Assembly (NCBI RefSeq): GCF_002808045.1
Contig: NZ_CP025000.1
Coordinates: forward strand, 372,001-436,000
Reading direction: 5' to 3'
DNA from: Idiomarina sp. X4
GTDB lineage: Bacteria > Pseudomonadota > Gammaproteobacteria > Enterobacterales > Alteromonadaceae
Length of the DNA: 64,000 nucleotides
Positions 26,698-34,292 of the stretch are shown piece after piece. Numbering within the stretch: the stretch's first letter is position 1; every line of letters starts with the position of its first letter. The notes under the pieces are model-generated. The model did no database searches. It was given only the letters and a program-made list of their open reading frames with translations, and was not told the origin of the DNA. The position numbers and the translations under genes were made by a program.

Positions 26698-27531
26698 TTA
26701 TTTACGACGGTAGATAATACCGGGGTTGCAGCGAATCATCTCGAAGTCATCGGTTAAGCCTGAAATAGACTCCGATGCGCCAAGAATGAGATAGCCGCCT
26801 GGATTAAGTGATTGCCGGAATTGGGCAATTATTTTCCGCTTTACTTCCGGGGAGAAGTAAATAAGCACATTGCGGCAAAAAATAACATCGAATTTGCCGA
26901 GTAATGAATAACTGTCCAGTAAATTCAGGTGCCGGAAATGAATGTGCGTCTTTAAGTTATCCCTTACTTTCATCGATCCTGGCTTGCTACCATCGGTAAA
27001 GTACTTCTGCCTACGTTCTGCCGATAACCCCCGTGCTAATGCCAGGCTGTCGTATTCGCCAATACCACACTGTTCGAGCACTTTGTTGGAGATATCGGTT
27101 GCCGTTATTTTGATGCCACTTCTGAGAGCGCCGGGATTTTTGGCTTTGAATTCATCATAAGTAATGGCAATGGAGTACGGCTCTTGCCCAGAGGAGCATG
27201 CTGCTGACCATATTTTTAACGGTCCCGTATGGTTTTTGTATTCAGCAAAAATACGGTCATGCAAAATTTGGAAGGGATAAGTATCACGAAACCATAAGGT
27301 TTCATTCGTTGTCATGGCGTCAATAACTGCCGCCCGTAGGGCACGTTCACTGATTTTCATAGAACGCTTTACCAACTCTGACAACGAGTCAATATTAAAG
27401 CGCCCCATTAACGGGCTGAGCCGACTTTTGACCAAGTACAGTTTGCTTTCACCCAGCACAATACCGCACTGGTGCTCCAGAAACTGACGAAACTCTTGGT
27501 ATTCCGATAAACTTAATTCGCGATTCGACAC
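26698..27531 (-). CDS. cheR: Chemotaxis protein methyltransferase CheR
   Basis: 277 aa. It transfers methyl groups from S-adenosylmethionine to glutamates of chemoreceptors. The N-terminal helical domain holds FRQFLEHQCGIVLGESKLYLVKSRL. The SAM-binding part shows IWSAACSSGQEPYSIAI, and FDVIFCRNVLIYFSPEVKRKI is a strongly conserved CheR block, followed by LNPGGYLILGASES. The cheV-cheR-flgB order is shared with Vibrio and Pseudomonas. Confidence 0.97.
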   Translation of the reverse strand: MSNRELSLSEYQEFRQFLEHQCGIVLGESKLYLVKSRLSPLMGRFNIDSLSELVKRSMKISERALRAAVIDAMTTNETLWFRDTYPFQILHDRIFAEYKNHTGPLKIWSAACSSGQEPYSIAITYDEFKAKNPGALRSGIKITATDISNKVLEQCGIGEYDSLALARGLSAERRQKYFTDGSKPGSMKVRDNLKTHIHFRHLNLLDSYSLLGKFDVIFCRNVLIYFSPEVKRKIIAQFRQSLNPGGYLILGASESISGLTDDFEMIRCNPGIIYRRK

Positions 27532-27575
27532 GTTATATTAACTGCTTCCGTTTCAATTTGTTCTTTTGCTATGCC

Positions 27576-27653
27576 GTAGCCTGATGCTATTACGTCAGGA
27601 GCATCTCACCTGATGCAATAGCATCAGGCTACAGTTTATTTCTCTCAGGCTAC
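27576..27653. repeat. Intergenic palindromic repeat (GTAGCCTG family), composite copy 2
   Basis: GTAGCCTGATGCTATT (27576-27591) and its exact reverse complement (27617-27632) flank two internal half-sites (GTCAGG and CCTGATGC). A further CAGGCTAC at 27646-27653 overlaps the last codons of cheV, so its TGA is part of the repeat. It fills most of the cheV-cheR gap. Long arms and a non-T-rich flank suggest a REP-like element rather than a simple terminator. Confidence 0.7.
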
Positions 27654-28577
27654 GACGGTATTAAGCCATTTTTGAACGGCTGTCGCCAGCTCATCGGGAT
27701 GAAATTTTGCAATGAAATCATCAGCGCCGACTTTCTTCACCATAGCTTGATTAAAGACACCACTCAATGATGTGTGCAAAATAACATGAATATCACGTAA
27801 ATCGGGATCGGCTTTTACCTCTGCAGTCAGTGTATAACCATCCATGACCGGCATTTCTACATCGGAAACAATAACTGGCACATGCGTGTGTGCGCTACCA
27901 CCAAGTTCTTTTGCTTTATCTTTCAGATATTCGAGTGCTTCCTTTCCGTTCTTCCTGACTTCAAGGTGAATGCCTAAAGATTGCAAAGCGCGCTTTATTT
28001 GATTACGCGCCACAGACGAATCGTCAGTGATGAGAATGGTCAAATCTTCTTTAGCGACATTGATCTCTGCGTTAGCGACTTCTTCACTCACATCGGAGTT
28101 AATGGGTACGATATCAGCTAAAATACGCTCGACGTCAATAATCTCAACTAACTCGTTCTCAATTTCTGTCACTGCGGTCAGGTAAGCGTCGCGCCCGGCC
28201 CCTTTCGGCGGTGGCATAACATCTTCCCAATTAATATTCATAATGCGGTCTACACCACCAACCAGAAATCCCTGAACAGTTCTGTTGTATTCAGAAATAA
28301 TGACGAAGCGGTTTTCAATGTCGGTAATAGCCGGACCACCGGTTGCCATACTCAAATCAATAATGGAGATAGCCTGACCTCGAATATGTGCGATACCTCT
28401 TACAAGCGGGTTTCGATTTGGCATTGCCGTTAACTTAGGACAAGGTAAAACTTCTCTGACCTTAAACACATTAATTCCGAAGCGTTGTTTCCCTGTTAAC
28501 CTGAACAACAATAACTCCAGTCGGTTTTGTCCGACCATTTGTGTGCGCTGATTCACTGAATCGAGAATACTGGCCAT
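27645..28577 (-). CDS. cheV: Chemotaxis coupling/response-regulator protein CheV
   Basis: 310 aa. Residues about 15-165 are a CheW-like coupling domain (RFGINVFKVREVLPCPKLTAMPN, VRGIAHIRGQAISIIDL). Residues about 178-305 are a receiver domain: acidic pair in ILITDDSSVARNQIKRAL, phosphorylation Asp in VSDVEMPVMDGYTL, and the Lys of KVGADDFIAKF. It couples receptors to CheA with phosphorylation-dependent adaptation. CAGGAG before the ATG is part of a degenerate palindromic repeat, and its stop codon lies in another copy. Confidence 0.96.
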   Translation of the reverse strand: MASILDSVNQRTQMVGQNRLELLLFRLTGKQRFGINVFKVREVLPCPKLTAMPNRNPLVRGIAHIRGQAISIIDLSMATGGPAITDIENRFVIISEYNRTVQGFLVGGVDRIMNINWEDVMPPPKGAGRDAYLTAVTEIENELVEIIDVERILADIVPINSDVSEEVANAEINVAKEDLTILITDDSSVARNQIKRALQSLGIHLEVRKNGKEALEYLKDKAKELGGSAHTHVPVIVSDVEMPVMDGYTLTAEVKADPDLRDIHVILHTSLSGVFNQAMVKKVGADDFIAKFHPDELATAVQKWLNTVVA

Positions 28578-28585
28578 GCTTCACT

Positions 28586-28605
28586 CCTGTAATATGGCAG
28601 GCTAC
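28586..28605. repeat. Degenerate palindromic repeat at the cheV ribosome site, copy 3
   Basis: Minus strand GTAGCCTG, 8 nt, CAGG, matching the ends but not the inner stem of the other copies. The CAGG provides most of the Shine-Dalgarno of cheV. Because it is short, chance resemblance is possible. Confidence 0.4.
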
Positions 28606-28739
28606 CTTACTTCGGCACGGTATTTGCTTAAACCACTACCAGCAAATATGTATTGGTCGAGCCGCCGAACTTTTGACGTTATACCGTTTTTTTCGGCAGG
28701 CAGCCAGATAACCTTAGTAGATAACGTCAGGATATTTTT

Positions 28740-29465
28740 ATGATAGTACGTAAATCGCTGTTGATCAGTTCGCTTTTTGCAATAACGATTTTGCTCTTGG
28801 GCTTTACCCCAAATAATGCGCTGGCACAAAGTAATGACGTACGCCTCGATTATAAGGCATTACAGACTCTGGCGCATGATTTTGTTCGCTCTCGGGTCAG
28901 TGCACCGGAAAGTGGGCGCATTGACGTTGTTGCGAATAACCTGGATCCCCGAATGACAGCAAAGCGATGTTCAGCGGCACCAGAGGTTGGCTTAGCGAGC
29001 AACGCAAGATTAGATGGCTACACAACCGTAGAAATTAAGTGTGCTTCCGCAAACGGTTGGCGAACCTATGTGCCGGTCAGAATTTACCGCTATAAAAATG
29101 TGGTCACCGCATCAGGTCCTATGTCTCCGGGCCAAATGATTAGCGAAAGTGATTTGACCTTTGCCGAAGTCGACCTAAACCAAATACGTTCAAACGTTTA
29201 TACAACGAAGGAACTATTGGTTGGCGCTCGCGTCAAAAAGCGCATTGGCGCCGGTCAGGCAATTCGACCAAGCGATACCTGCCTTGTTTGTGAGGACCAA
29301 ACGGTTACAATAGTGGCTAAGAATAAGGCATTAAGAATTACCGCTGACGGAAAAGCGTTAGCTGACGGCTTAAAAGGCGAATCGGTTGTTGTGAAAAACG
29401 CCCGCTCAGGCAAGTCGATAGAAGCGGTTGTAACAGGGCTGAACGAAGTCACCGTCAACCTTTAA
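28740..29465 (+). CDS. flgA: Flagellar P-ring assembly chaperone FlgA
   Basis: 241 aa with a Sec signal peptide (SLLISSLFAITILLLGF...NALA, cleaved near residue 30). It is the periplasmic chaperone that helps FlgI polymerise into the P ring. The SAF domain is visible: GPMSPGQMISESDLTFAEVDLNQIRSNVYTTKELLVGARVKKRIGAGQAIRPSDTC (in parts), ending EAVVTGLNEVTVNL. It is divergent from cheV across 162 bp and 90 bp upstream of flgM. Confidence 0.94.
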   Translation: MIVRKSLLISSLFAITILLLGFTPNNALAQSNDVRLDYKALQTLAHDFVRSRVSAPESGRIDVVANNLDPRMTAKRCSAAPEVGLASNARLDGYTTVEIKCASANGWRTYVPVRIYRYKNVVTASGPMSPGQMISESDLTFAEVDLNQIRSNVYTTKELLVGARVKKRIGAGQAIRPSDTCLVCEDQTVTIVAKNKALRITADGKALADGLKGESVVVKNARSGKSIEAVVTGLNEVTVNL

Positions 29466-29494
29466 AATACTTTACAAAAAAGTGGATTTTTTAG

Positions 29495-29521
29495 TTAAGT
29501 TTTTTCGGATATGGTCGATAA
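29495..29521 (+). promoter_or_regulatory. Sigma28 (FliA) promoter of flgMN
   Basis: TTAAGTTT, 11 nt, GTCGATAA: close match to TAAAGTTT-N11-GCCGATAA with exact spacing, 34 nt before the flgM start. This would place the anti-sigma28 factor under its own target, as in enteric bacteria. Confidence 0.8.
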
Positions 29522-29555
29522 ATAACCGAGACTTACTATCTAGCGAGGCAACACA

Positions 29556-29879
29556 ATGGCTATTAACATTAATAATGCTGGACTGAAAAACACCAGTATC
29601 GATAACAAATCAAGTAATCGCCAGGTTCAAAACGGCCAGGCGGGTAATTCTGCATCAGTTTCTCAGAAAGGCGGTGACGCGGTTTCCTTGACCAACGAAG
29701 CGCAACAACTGGGCGGATTGCAGGAAAAGGCCATGAATAGCAGTGGTATCGACCAAGCTAAAGTGGACAGAATTAAAGCAGAAATTGAAAGCGGCTCATA
29801 CAAAATTAATGTTGAGCAGTTAGCGTCAAAACTTGCGCAGTTTGAATCTGACCTTTTCGCTGGCGGTAACGACGAATAA
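29556..29879 (+). CDS. flgM: Anti-sigma28 factor FlgM
   Basis: 107 aa. FlgM holds sigma28 (FliA) inactive until the hook is finished and it is exported. The N-terminal half is disordered, polar and Asn/Gln/Ser-rich. The C-terminal half has the sigma-binding helices DQAKVDRIKAEIESGSYKINVEQLASKLAQFE, the usual FlgM pattern. Its stop codon overlaps the flgN start (TAATG). It is preceded by a sigma28 site. Confidence 0.93.
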   Translation: MAININNAGLKNTSIDNKSSNRQVQNGQAGNSASVSQKGGDAVSLTNEAQQLGGLQEKAMNSSGIDQAKVDRIKAEIESGSYKINVEQLASKLAQFESDLFAGGNDE

Positions 29880-30280
29880 TGACGGAAGTCGCGTCGGTTA
29901 ACCAATTGCTGGATGACATGGCGGAGTCGCTAGATAGGCTGGCTTTGCTGCAACAGCGTGAGCTAAATGCCATTGTCGATCGCGAGCATGTTAACGTTCC
30001 TGCTATTACTTCCGAAAAAGAAAAAGCTCTGGCCGAAGTGACACGCCTCGACACTTTGTTGTCAGAGCACCCCGATAAAGACACGCTGAAAGAAGACCCT
30101 CAGTTAGCCACTGCGGTTGAGTCTATTAAGCAAACCCTTGCCAATATCCAACACCAAAACCAAGTCAATGAGCGTGTTGTTCAATCCACTCTGAACAGCA
30201 TTGATCAGCTCAAGCAAAGTATTTTACAGTCAGCCCGCAAAGACTCTCTTACCTACAACAGTAAAGGCAAAATTCGTTAA
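29879..30280 (+). CDS. flgN: Flagellar chaperone FlgN
   Basis: 133 aa, helical and polar, starting one base into the flgM stop codon. It has the FlgN pattern of a long coiled coil (LLDDMAESLDRLALLQQRELNAIVDRE) with a short C-terminal amphipathic part. FlgN is the export chaperone for FlgK and FlgL, both encoded in this window. The family is divergent; the call depends on length, coil pattern and position after flgM. Confidence 0.88.
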   Translation: MTEVASVNQLLDDMAESLDRLALLQQRELNAIVDREHVNVPAITSEKEKALAEVTRLDTLLSEHPDKDTLKEDPQLATAVESIKQTLANIQHQNQVNERVVQSTLNSIDQLKQSILQSARKDSLTYNSKGKIR

Positions 30281-30338
30281 AGAATTCTGCGTTTCAGCCG
30301 TTATAACGATTAGTACGTTTTAGTCCGTAGGGGTCGTT

Positions 30339-30818
30339 ATGACAAAGCAAATTTTGACATTGGGTATTGTCCTTTCATCAATGGTTTTAAGTGGCTGTGC
30401 GGCTTATAACAACCTTGTGTACGATCAAAAGCACGTCGAATGGGAAACTCAAACGCCTGACACCTTTCCGGTATTAAACGCGGTTGGCTATGCGCCTATT
30501 GAAAAGCAATCAGGTGACTCGGCTCAAGTGAAAGACCTAAACGCGATGCGTGCCTCTAAGCTGGCTGCGTATCGCGAACTTGCGGAACAAGTTTATGGAC
30601 AACGCATTGCCGGCAGCAGCTCAGTGGAAGACTGGGCGTTGAATAACGATAGCTTCCAAGCATCGGTTGACGGCGTTATTCGTGGCGCCGAAGTCGTAAA
30701 GACATATACTGTTGGCGAGTATTACGCAACAGAACTGCGCTTAGACTTCGAAAAAGTTCACCGCTTGTATCAAAGTACTAACCGACAGCAAAAAGTAAAA
30801 CGCGTTGTATATTATTAA
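30339..30818 (+). CDS. flgP: Flagellar outer-membrane lipoprotein FlgP (LPP20 family)
   Basis: 159 aa lipoprotein: signal peptide with lipobox VLSGC (Cys20), then an LPP20-type domain (DLNAMRASKLAAYRELAEQVYGQRI...DDSFQASVDGVIRGAEVV-like segment; here NDSFQASVDGVIRGAEVVKTY). In Vibrio and Campylobacter, FlgP is required for motility and is linked to the outer-membrane part of the basal body. GGGG precedes the ATG by about 9 nt. It is followed by flgT with its own sigma54 site. Confidence 0.9.
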   Translation: MTKQILTLGIVLSSMVLSGCAAYNNLVYDQKHVEWETQTPDTFPVLNAVGYAPIEKQSGDSAQVKDLNAMRASKLAAYRELAEQVYGQRIAGSSSVEDWALNNDSFQASVDGVIRGAEVVKTYTVGEYYATELRLDFEKVHRLYQSTNRQQKVKRVVYY

Positions 30819-30839
30819 GAACGCATTTAGCCTATAGTT

Positions 30840-30854
30840 TGGCAAGGTTCTTGC
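30840..30854 (+). promoter_or_regulatory. Sigma54 promoter of flgT
   Basis: TGGCAAG-GTTC-TTGC: intact -24 and -12 cores with correct spacing, 77 nt before the flgT start, in the flgP-flgT gap. Confidence 0.75.
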
Positions 30855-30931
30855 AGTTAATTTCAGAGAAAGCCACATAAGACAAAGACCGACAATAAAT
30901 CGACACTTTGGATGAATCTGGGATACGACAC

Positions 30932-32095
30932 ATGAACTGGAAGACCTTGCTTTTACTCGCGTCACTTATTTTCCTTGCGTTTCCAAGCAGCGCCCGCTGG
31001 ATTGAAGCACAAGGTACCGCACGCATTGTTAATGGCGACGTCGAGAAAGCGCGCCAGCAAGCCATTGAAAACGCTCTTCAACAAGCTTTGCTCTCTTCTG
31101 GTGGCAGTATCAGCAGCATTCAGCAGGTTGTTGATGGAGTTCTGAGTAACACAGAAACCCAGTGGACCAGTCGTGGCAATGTCGATCAAGTTTCTATCGT
31201 TCGAGAGGAAGTTCGAGACGATCGTGTCGTGGTTTTACTACGCGCAGACATTTGGAACCGCGAGGGCGAATGCGCCCGCAGTAGCTATAAAAACTCAGTC
31301 ACTATTGTGCCGTTTGAGCTGCGTGATCGAGCCCATGGCACCTGGGGCCAAATCTGGGATATCGGCGAAGTGTCTGCTGAGCGCTTTTCGCGCACATTAG
31401 GTGGCGTCGGCAGTCAAATTCATATTGCCCACACCTTACAACGTCACGCGGGTCTAAACGATGCATTAAGTGGCTTGAACCTGGAAGAACTGGGCCGTAT
31501 GGCTCGTAGCCTCGGACTGGCTAATGACAGCCAGTTTGTGGTGTTTGGCTTGTTTGACGACTTAGCAATGATGAATACCGACTCCGGCTGGTTATGGTCT
31601 TCAACGCCCGATCGCCACTATGCATTGACCCTATATTTAATGGATGCCAGTACTGGGCAACTTGTAACTCGCGCTCGAGTCGAAGACACTCAACCCTGGA
31701 CATTTGATCGTTCCGCCACCGTCGACGTGGCAACCGCAAACTTCTGGGATGAACCTTTTGGCGCTGCTCTTGCCAGTAGCCTAGAGGATTTAGCCGGTGG
31801 CGTCAAAGAAAAGCTGCTCTGTAAACCGGTGCGAGGCCGGGTCATTGCGGTCGATGACAAAACCGTCCAGTTTAATTTGGGCGAACAACATGGTGTAAAC
31901 GTCGGCGATAAGTTAAAAGTTCTCCACCCAAGCCACTTTACCGACGACCAGGGCCGCTTCCGCCAAAAATGGGAAGTCAGCCAGTTTGAGGTGGAAGTTC
32001 AGCAAGTTCAACAAAGCACAGCTGTGGCTCGGCTGACTGGCGGCAATATGTTGCATAACGTGCAGGTGAGAGACTGGGTTGTCCCCATTGACTAG
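30932..32095 (+). CDS. flgT: Flagellar H-ring protein FlgT
   Basis: 387 aa with a Sec signal peptide (WKTLLLLASLIFLAFPSSA). FlgT-N is recognisable: RWIEAQGTARIVNGDVEKARQQAIENALQQALLSSGG. The middle and C-terminal domains follow, with VRGRVIAVDDKTVQFNLGEQHGVNVGDKLKV near the C-terminus (residues about 320-350). In Vibrio alginolyticus FlgT forms the H ring around the LP ring, which a sodium-driven polar motor needs. I place the start at ATG 30932 (signal peptide immediately follows); an earlier in-frame start adds eight polar residues. Confidence 0.92.
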   Translation: MNWKTLLLLASLIFLAFPSSARWIEAQGTARIVNGDVEKARQQAIENALQQALLSSGGSISSIQQVVDGVLSNTETQWTSRGNVDQVSIVREEVRDDRVVVLLRADIWNREGECARSSYKNSVTIVPFELRDRAHGTWGQIWDIGEVSAERFSRTLGGVGSQIHIAHTLQRHAGLNDALSGLNLEELGRMARSLGLANDSQFVVFGLFDDLAMMNTDSGWLWSSTPDRHYALTLYLMDASTGQLVTRARVEDTQPWTFDRSATVDVATANFWDEPFGAALASSLEDLAGGVKEKLLCKPVRGRVIAVDDKTVQFNLGEQHGVNVGDKLKVLHPSHFTDDQGRFRQKWEVSQFEVEVQQVQQSTAVARLTGGNMLHNVQVRDWVVPID

Positions 32096-32136
32096 GGGAT
32101 GAAACCGTCTGCCGGTTCTGGCATAATTCGCGGCAC

Positions 32137-32210
32137 GTCCCCGTAGCTCAGCTGGATAGAGCAATTGCCTCCTAAGCAATAGGTCGCAGGTTCGACTCCT
32201 GCCGGGGACG
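32137..32210 (+). tRNA. tRNA-Arg (anticodon CCU)
   Basis: Full cloverleaf: acceptor GTCCCCG / CGGGGAC, D-arm GCTC/GAGC, anticodon arm ATTGC-CTCCTAA-GCAAT with CCT at 32171-32173, and T-arm CAGG-TTCGACT-CCTG. The discriminator is G, but the following bases are CAA, so the 3' CCA is not encoded, unlike the tRNA-Ala and tRNA-Ile genes of this window. It lies between convergent flgT and the desaturase gene. Confidence 0.96.
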
Positions 32211-32220
32211 CAAAACTGAA

Positions 32221-33018
32221 TCATTTGCGCGTGAAAGGTATTTTCAGCACGCCAAGAATTTTTGTTGTTGCGGTCTGGTCACGATATTCCTTAAGACCAA
32301 TGTCAATATTGTCGGACCCTGCTTTCGGCTCAGCGGTGAAGCTGTTGAACAGGTGATCCCACCAGCTGACACTGAACCCGTAATTACTGTTCGTTTCTTC
32401 TTTTTCGACGCTATGGTGAATACGGTGCAGTTCTTGTGTGATTAAAATTTTTCGTACCACTTTTTCAAGGGGCTTTGGCAGCGCCACGTTACCGTGATTA
32501 AACAACGAGCAGGCGTTCAGAACAATTTCGAAAATAATAACGGCTAGTGCAGGCGCACCCAAGGCAATTACCGTGGCTGCTTTAATAAAGAAGCTCACAA
32601 CAATTTCTGCGGGGTGAAAGCGCAGGCCAGTGGTTACATCAAAGTCCGGGTCAGCATGATGCACTCGGTGCAAACGCCATAGCAATGGCACCCGATGAAA
32701 TAGGCGATGCTGCCAGTAAATCGCGATATCAAGTGCGGTAATACTCATAAGCACAGTTACCCAAAACGGCAGGCTATTAGCCATGGTGCTGTTAAACAGT
32801 CCCCAGCCGTTGTTCGCCGCCCACAGCCCAATGCCGGTTAAGCCGACCGGTGCAATAATTCTCAGCACTACGGTATCGATAACCACAATACCTAAGTTTG
32901 CAGGCCAACGCTGCTTGCGGCTGTATCGCGACTGGCGCTTAGGTGAGGCATATTCCCACAACACCATGAGAACAAGCACGCCTAAAAATACGCTGAGTCG
33001 CCAGGCAGTTTCAGACAC
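32221..33018 (-). CDS. Sterol desaturase / fatty-acid hydroxylase family membrane protein
   Basis: 265 aa integral membrane di-iron enzyme. The three histidine boxes are intact: H104RLFH108, H117RVHH121 and H198RIHH202, with extra conserved His in GLRFHPAE and FNHGN. Four or more hydrophobic helices surround them. The family hydroxylates or desaturates lipids; the substrate here is unknown. It overlaps the upstream phosphatidyltransferase gene by 8 nt and is the last gene of the TonB receptor/ynjBCD operon, which suggests action on a lipid tied to that pathway. It ends 10 bp from tRNA-Arg. Confidence 0.88.
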   Translation of the reverse strand: MSETAWRLSVFLGVLVLMVLWEYASPKRQSRYSRKQRWPANLGIVVIDTVVLRIIAPVGLTGIGLWAANNGWGLFNSTMANSLPFWVTVLMSITALDIAIYWQHRLFHRVPLLWRLHRVHHADPDFDVTTGLRFHPAEIVVSFFIKAATVIALGAPALAVIIFEIVLNACSLFNHGNVALPKPLEKVVRKILITQELHRIHHSVEKEETNSNYGFSVSWWDHLFNSFTAEPKAGSDNIDIGLKEYRDQTATTKILGVLKIPFTRK

Positions 33019-33637
33019 TATTCGCCGCTCCCTTTTTCAAGGTTCGGTAACCAGCAACAATGCGAGTTATCGCGGTAATCCAGCAGAGTGTAGCAAACAC
33101 ATAAGCCAGAAAGGCAAATTGCTGTGGCCATAAACAGAAAGCAACAAAGGCCAATATGGTTTCAAAACCTTCCGTCAGCCCACCCATGTAATGTAGCGAC
33201 TTATTCGGGTAAGACGGGTTTTCAATCCCCTGCTTGCCCGCAACACTGGCAAACGCCAGAAAGGTAGCGCCCGTCCCCATAAAAGTGACTAATAACACAC
33301 CGGCCGCCACCGCGTTTTTCTCTGGCGACGCCAGTAAAAAGCCAAAAACCACGGCGCTATAAAAAATAAAGTCGAGCACAATATCGATGTAACCGCCGGC
33401 ATCCGTCAGCTGAGTCCGCCTGGCTACGGCTCCGTCCAGACCGTCAGCCAGCCTATTTAGGAGTATTAGGATAAGCGCAAATGTGTAATATTCAAACGCC
33501 AGCAACGGCACCGCCAGTAACCCAACAACAAAGCCTGTAACCGTTACCTGGTCCGCAGTAACACCCAGCTTGATCAGCAGCCGCGCCGGAATGTCCAGCA
33601 ACGCTCGGGTTATCGGTAATAGTTTGGGATCAAGCAT
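33011..33637 (-). CDS. ynjF: CDP-alcohol phosphatidyltransferase, YnjF-like
   Basis: 208 aa membrane enzyme. The CDP-alcohol phosphotransferase signature is between residues 65 and 89 (DGLDGAVAR, then G, D85 and D89), with one residue fewer between AR and G than in PgsA. Several hydrophobic helices follow. The family transfers a phosphatidyl or phosphoalcohol group from a CDP-activated donor; the acceptor is not evident. E. coli places ynjF downstream of ynjBCD, as here. It overlaps ynjD by 8 nt. Confidence 0.87.
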   Translation of the reverse strand: MLDPKLLPITRALLDIPARLLIKLGVTADQVTVTGFVVGLLAVPLLAFEYYTFALILILLNRLADGLDGAVARRTQLTDAGGYIDIVLDFIFYSAVVFGFLLASPEKNAVAAGVLLVTFMGTGATFLAFASVAGKQGIENPSYPNKSLHYMGGLTEGFETILAFVAFCLWPQQFAFLAYVFATLCWITAITRIVAGYRTLKKGAANSV

Positions 33638-34292
33638 CGACTATCTCTTTGTTCTCGTTGACCATTATTATACGCCCGCTGGCATCGGCTCGATCATGTG
33701 TCACCATCAGTGCAGGAATAGTGGCTGCTGCCAGCTGTTTGAGAGTCCAGTCACGAACTTCTTCCCTTAATCTCGTATCAAGCGCTGAAAAAGGCTCATC
33801 CAACAACATCGCTTTAGGCTCCGCCAGCAACGCACAAAGCAACGCAATGCGCGAATACTGACCACCACTAAGGCTATGTGGGTAGTCATCCCATTTTTCG
33901 TTGAGTGCCAAGTCATTCAACATTGCACGCGCTTTTTCTGCTTGCTCGTTACGTTTGAGCATTGAGCGCGGCTTTTGCGCGAATAAGCAATTCTCGGCGA
34001 CCGTCATATGTGGAAATAAGCCGCCTTTTTGAAACATCATACCTATTTGCCGCTGCGCTATCGGCTGCTCACTAATGTCTCTGTCATCCAGCATCAGTTC
34101 ACCCTGGGTTGTGAAGTCAGGCAGTAATTCACCGAGCACCCAACGCAATAACGTCGACTTCCCGACACCGCTGGGGCCCATTAGCGTCACTACCTCACCC
34201 GGTTGGATGCTGAGGTTATTCAGTCGAAGCAGCAGCGTGTTTTGACCGTTTTCTATTTGAGAAGATATAACCAGATTACGAATGTTCAGCAT
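33630..34292 (-). CDS. ynjD: ABC transporter ATP-binding protein, YnjD-like
   Basis: 220 aa ATPase. Walker A GPSGVGKST, Q-loop QIGMMFQKGGLFPHMTV, ABC signature LSGGQYSRIALL, Walker B MLLDEPFSALD, and H-loop VTHDRADA are all present. It powers the importer formed with the fused permease (YnjC) and binding protein (YnjB). The signature has Tyr where most have Arg/Gln (GGQYSR). It overlaps ynjC by 17 nt and ynjF by 8 nt, showing tight translational coupling. Confidence 0.92.
   Translation of the reverse strand: MLNIRNLVISSQIENGQNTLLLRLNNLSIQPGEVVTLMGPSGVGKSTLLRWVLGELLPDFTTQGELMLDDRDISEQPIAQRQIGMMFQKGGLFPHMTVAENCLFAQKPRSMLKRNEQAEKARAMLNDLALNEKWDDYPHSLSGGQYSRIALLCALLAEPKAMLLDEPFSALDTRLREEVRDWTLKQLAAATIPALMVTHDRADASGRIIMVNENKEIVDA

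Noticed and set aside
28620..28735. Sigma28 or sigma54 site between cheV and flgA
   Set aside because: A GCCGAAGT-like piece has no -35 at proper spacing, and no GG/GC pair at 10-nt spacing was found.
11413..32095. Flagellar block as an acquired genomic island
   Set aside because: Gene order and composition match the resident polar flagellum clusters of relatives; no integrase, direct repeats or insertion sequences were seen. The nearby tRNA-Arg has no att-like duplication in the window.
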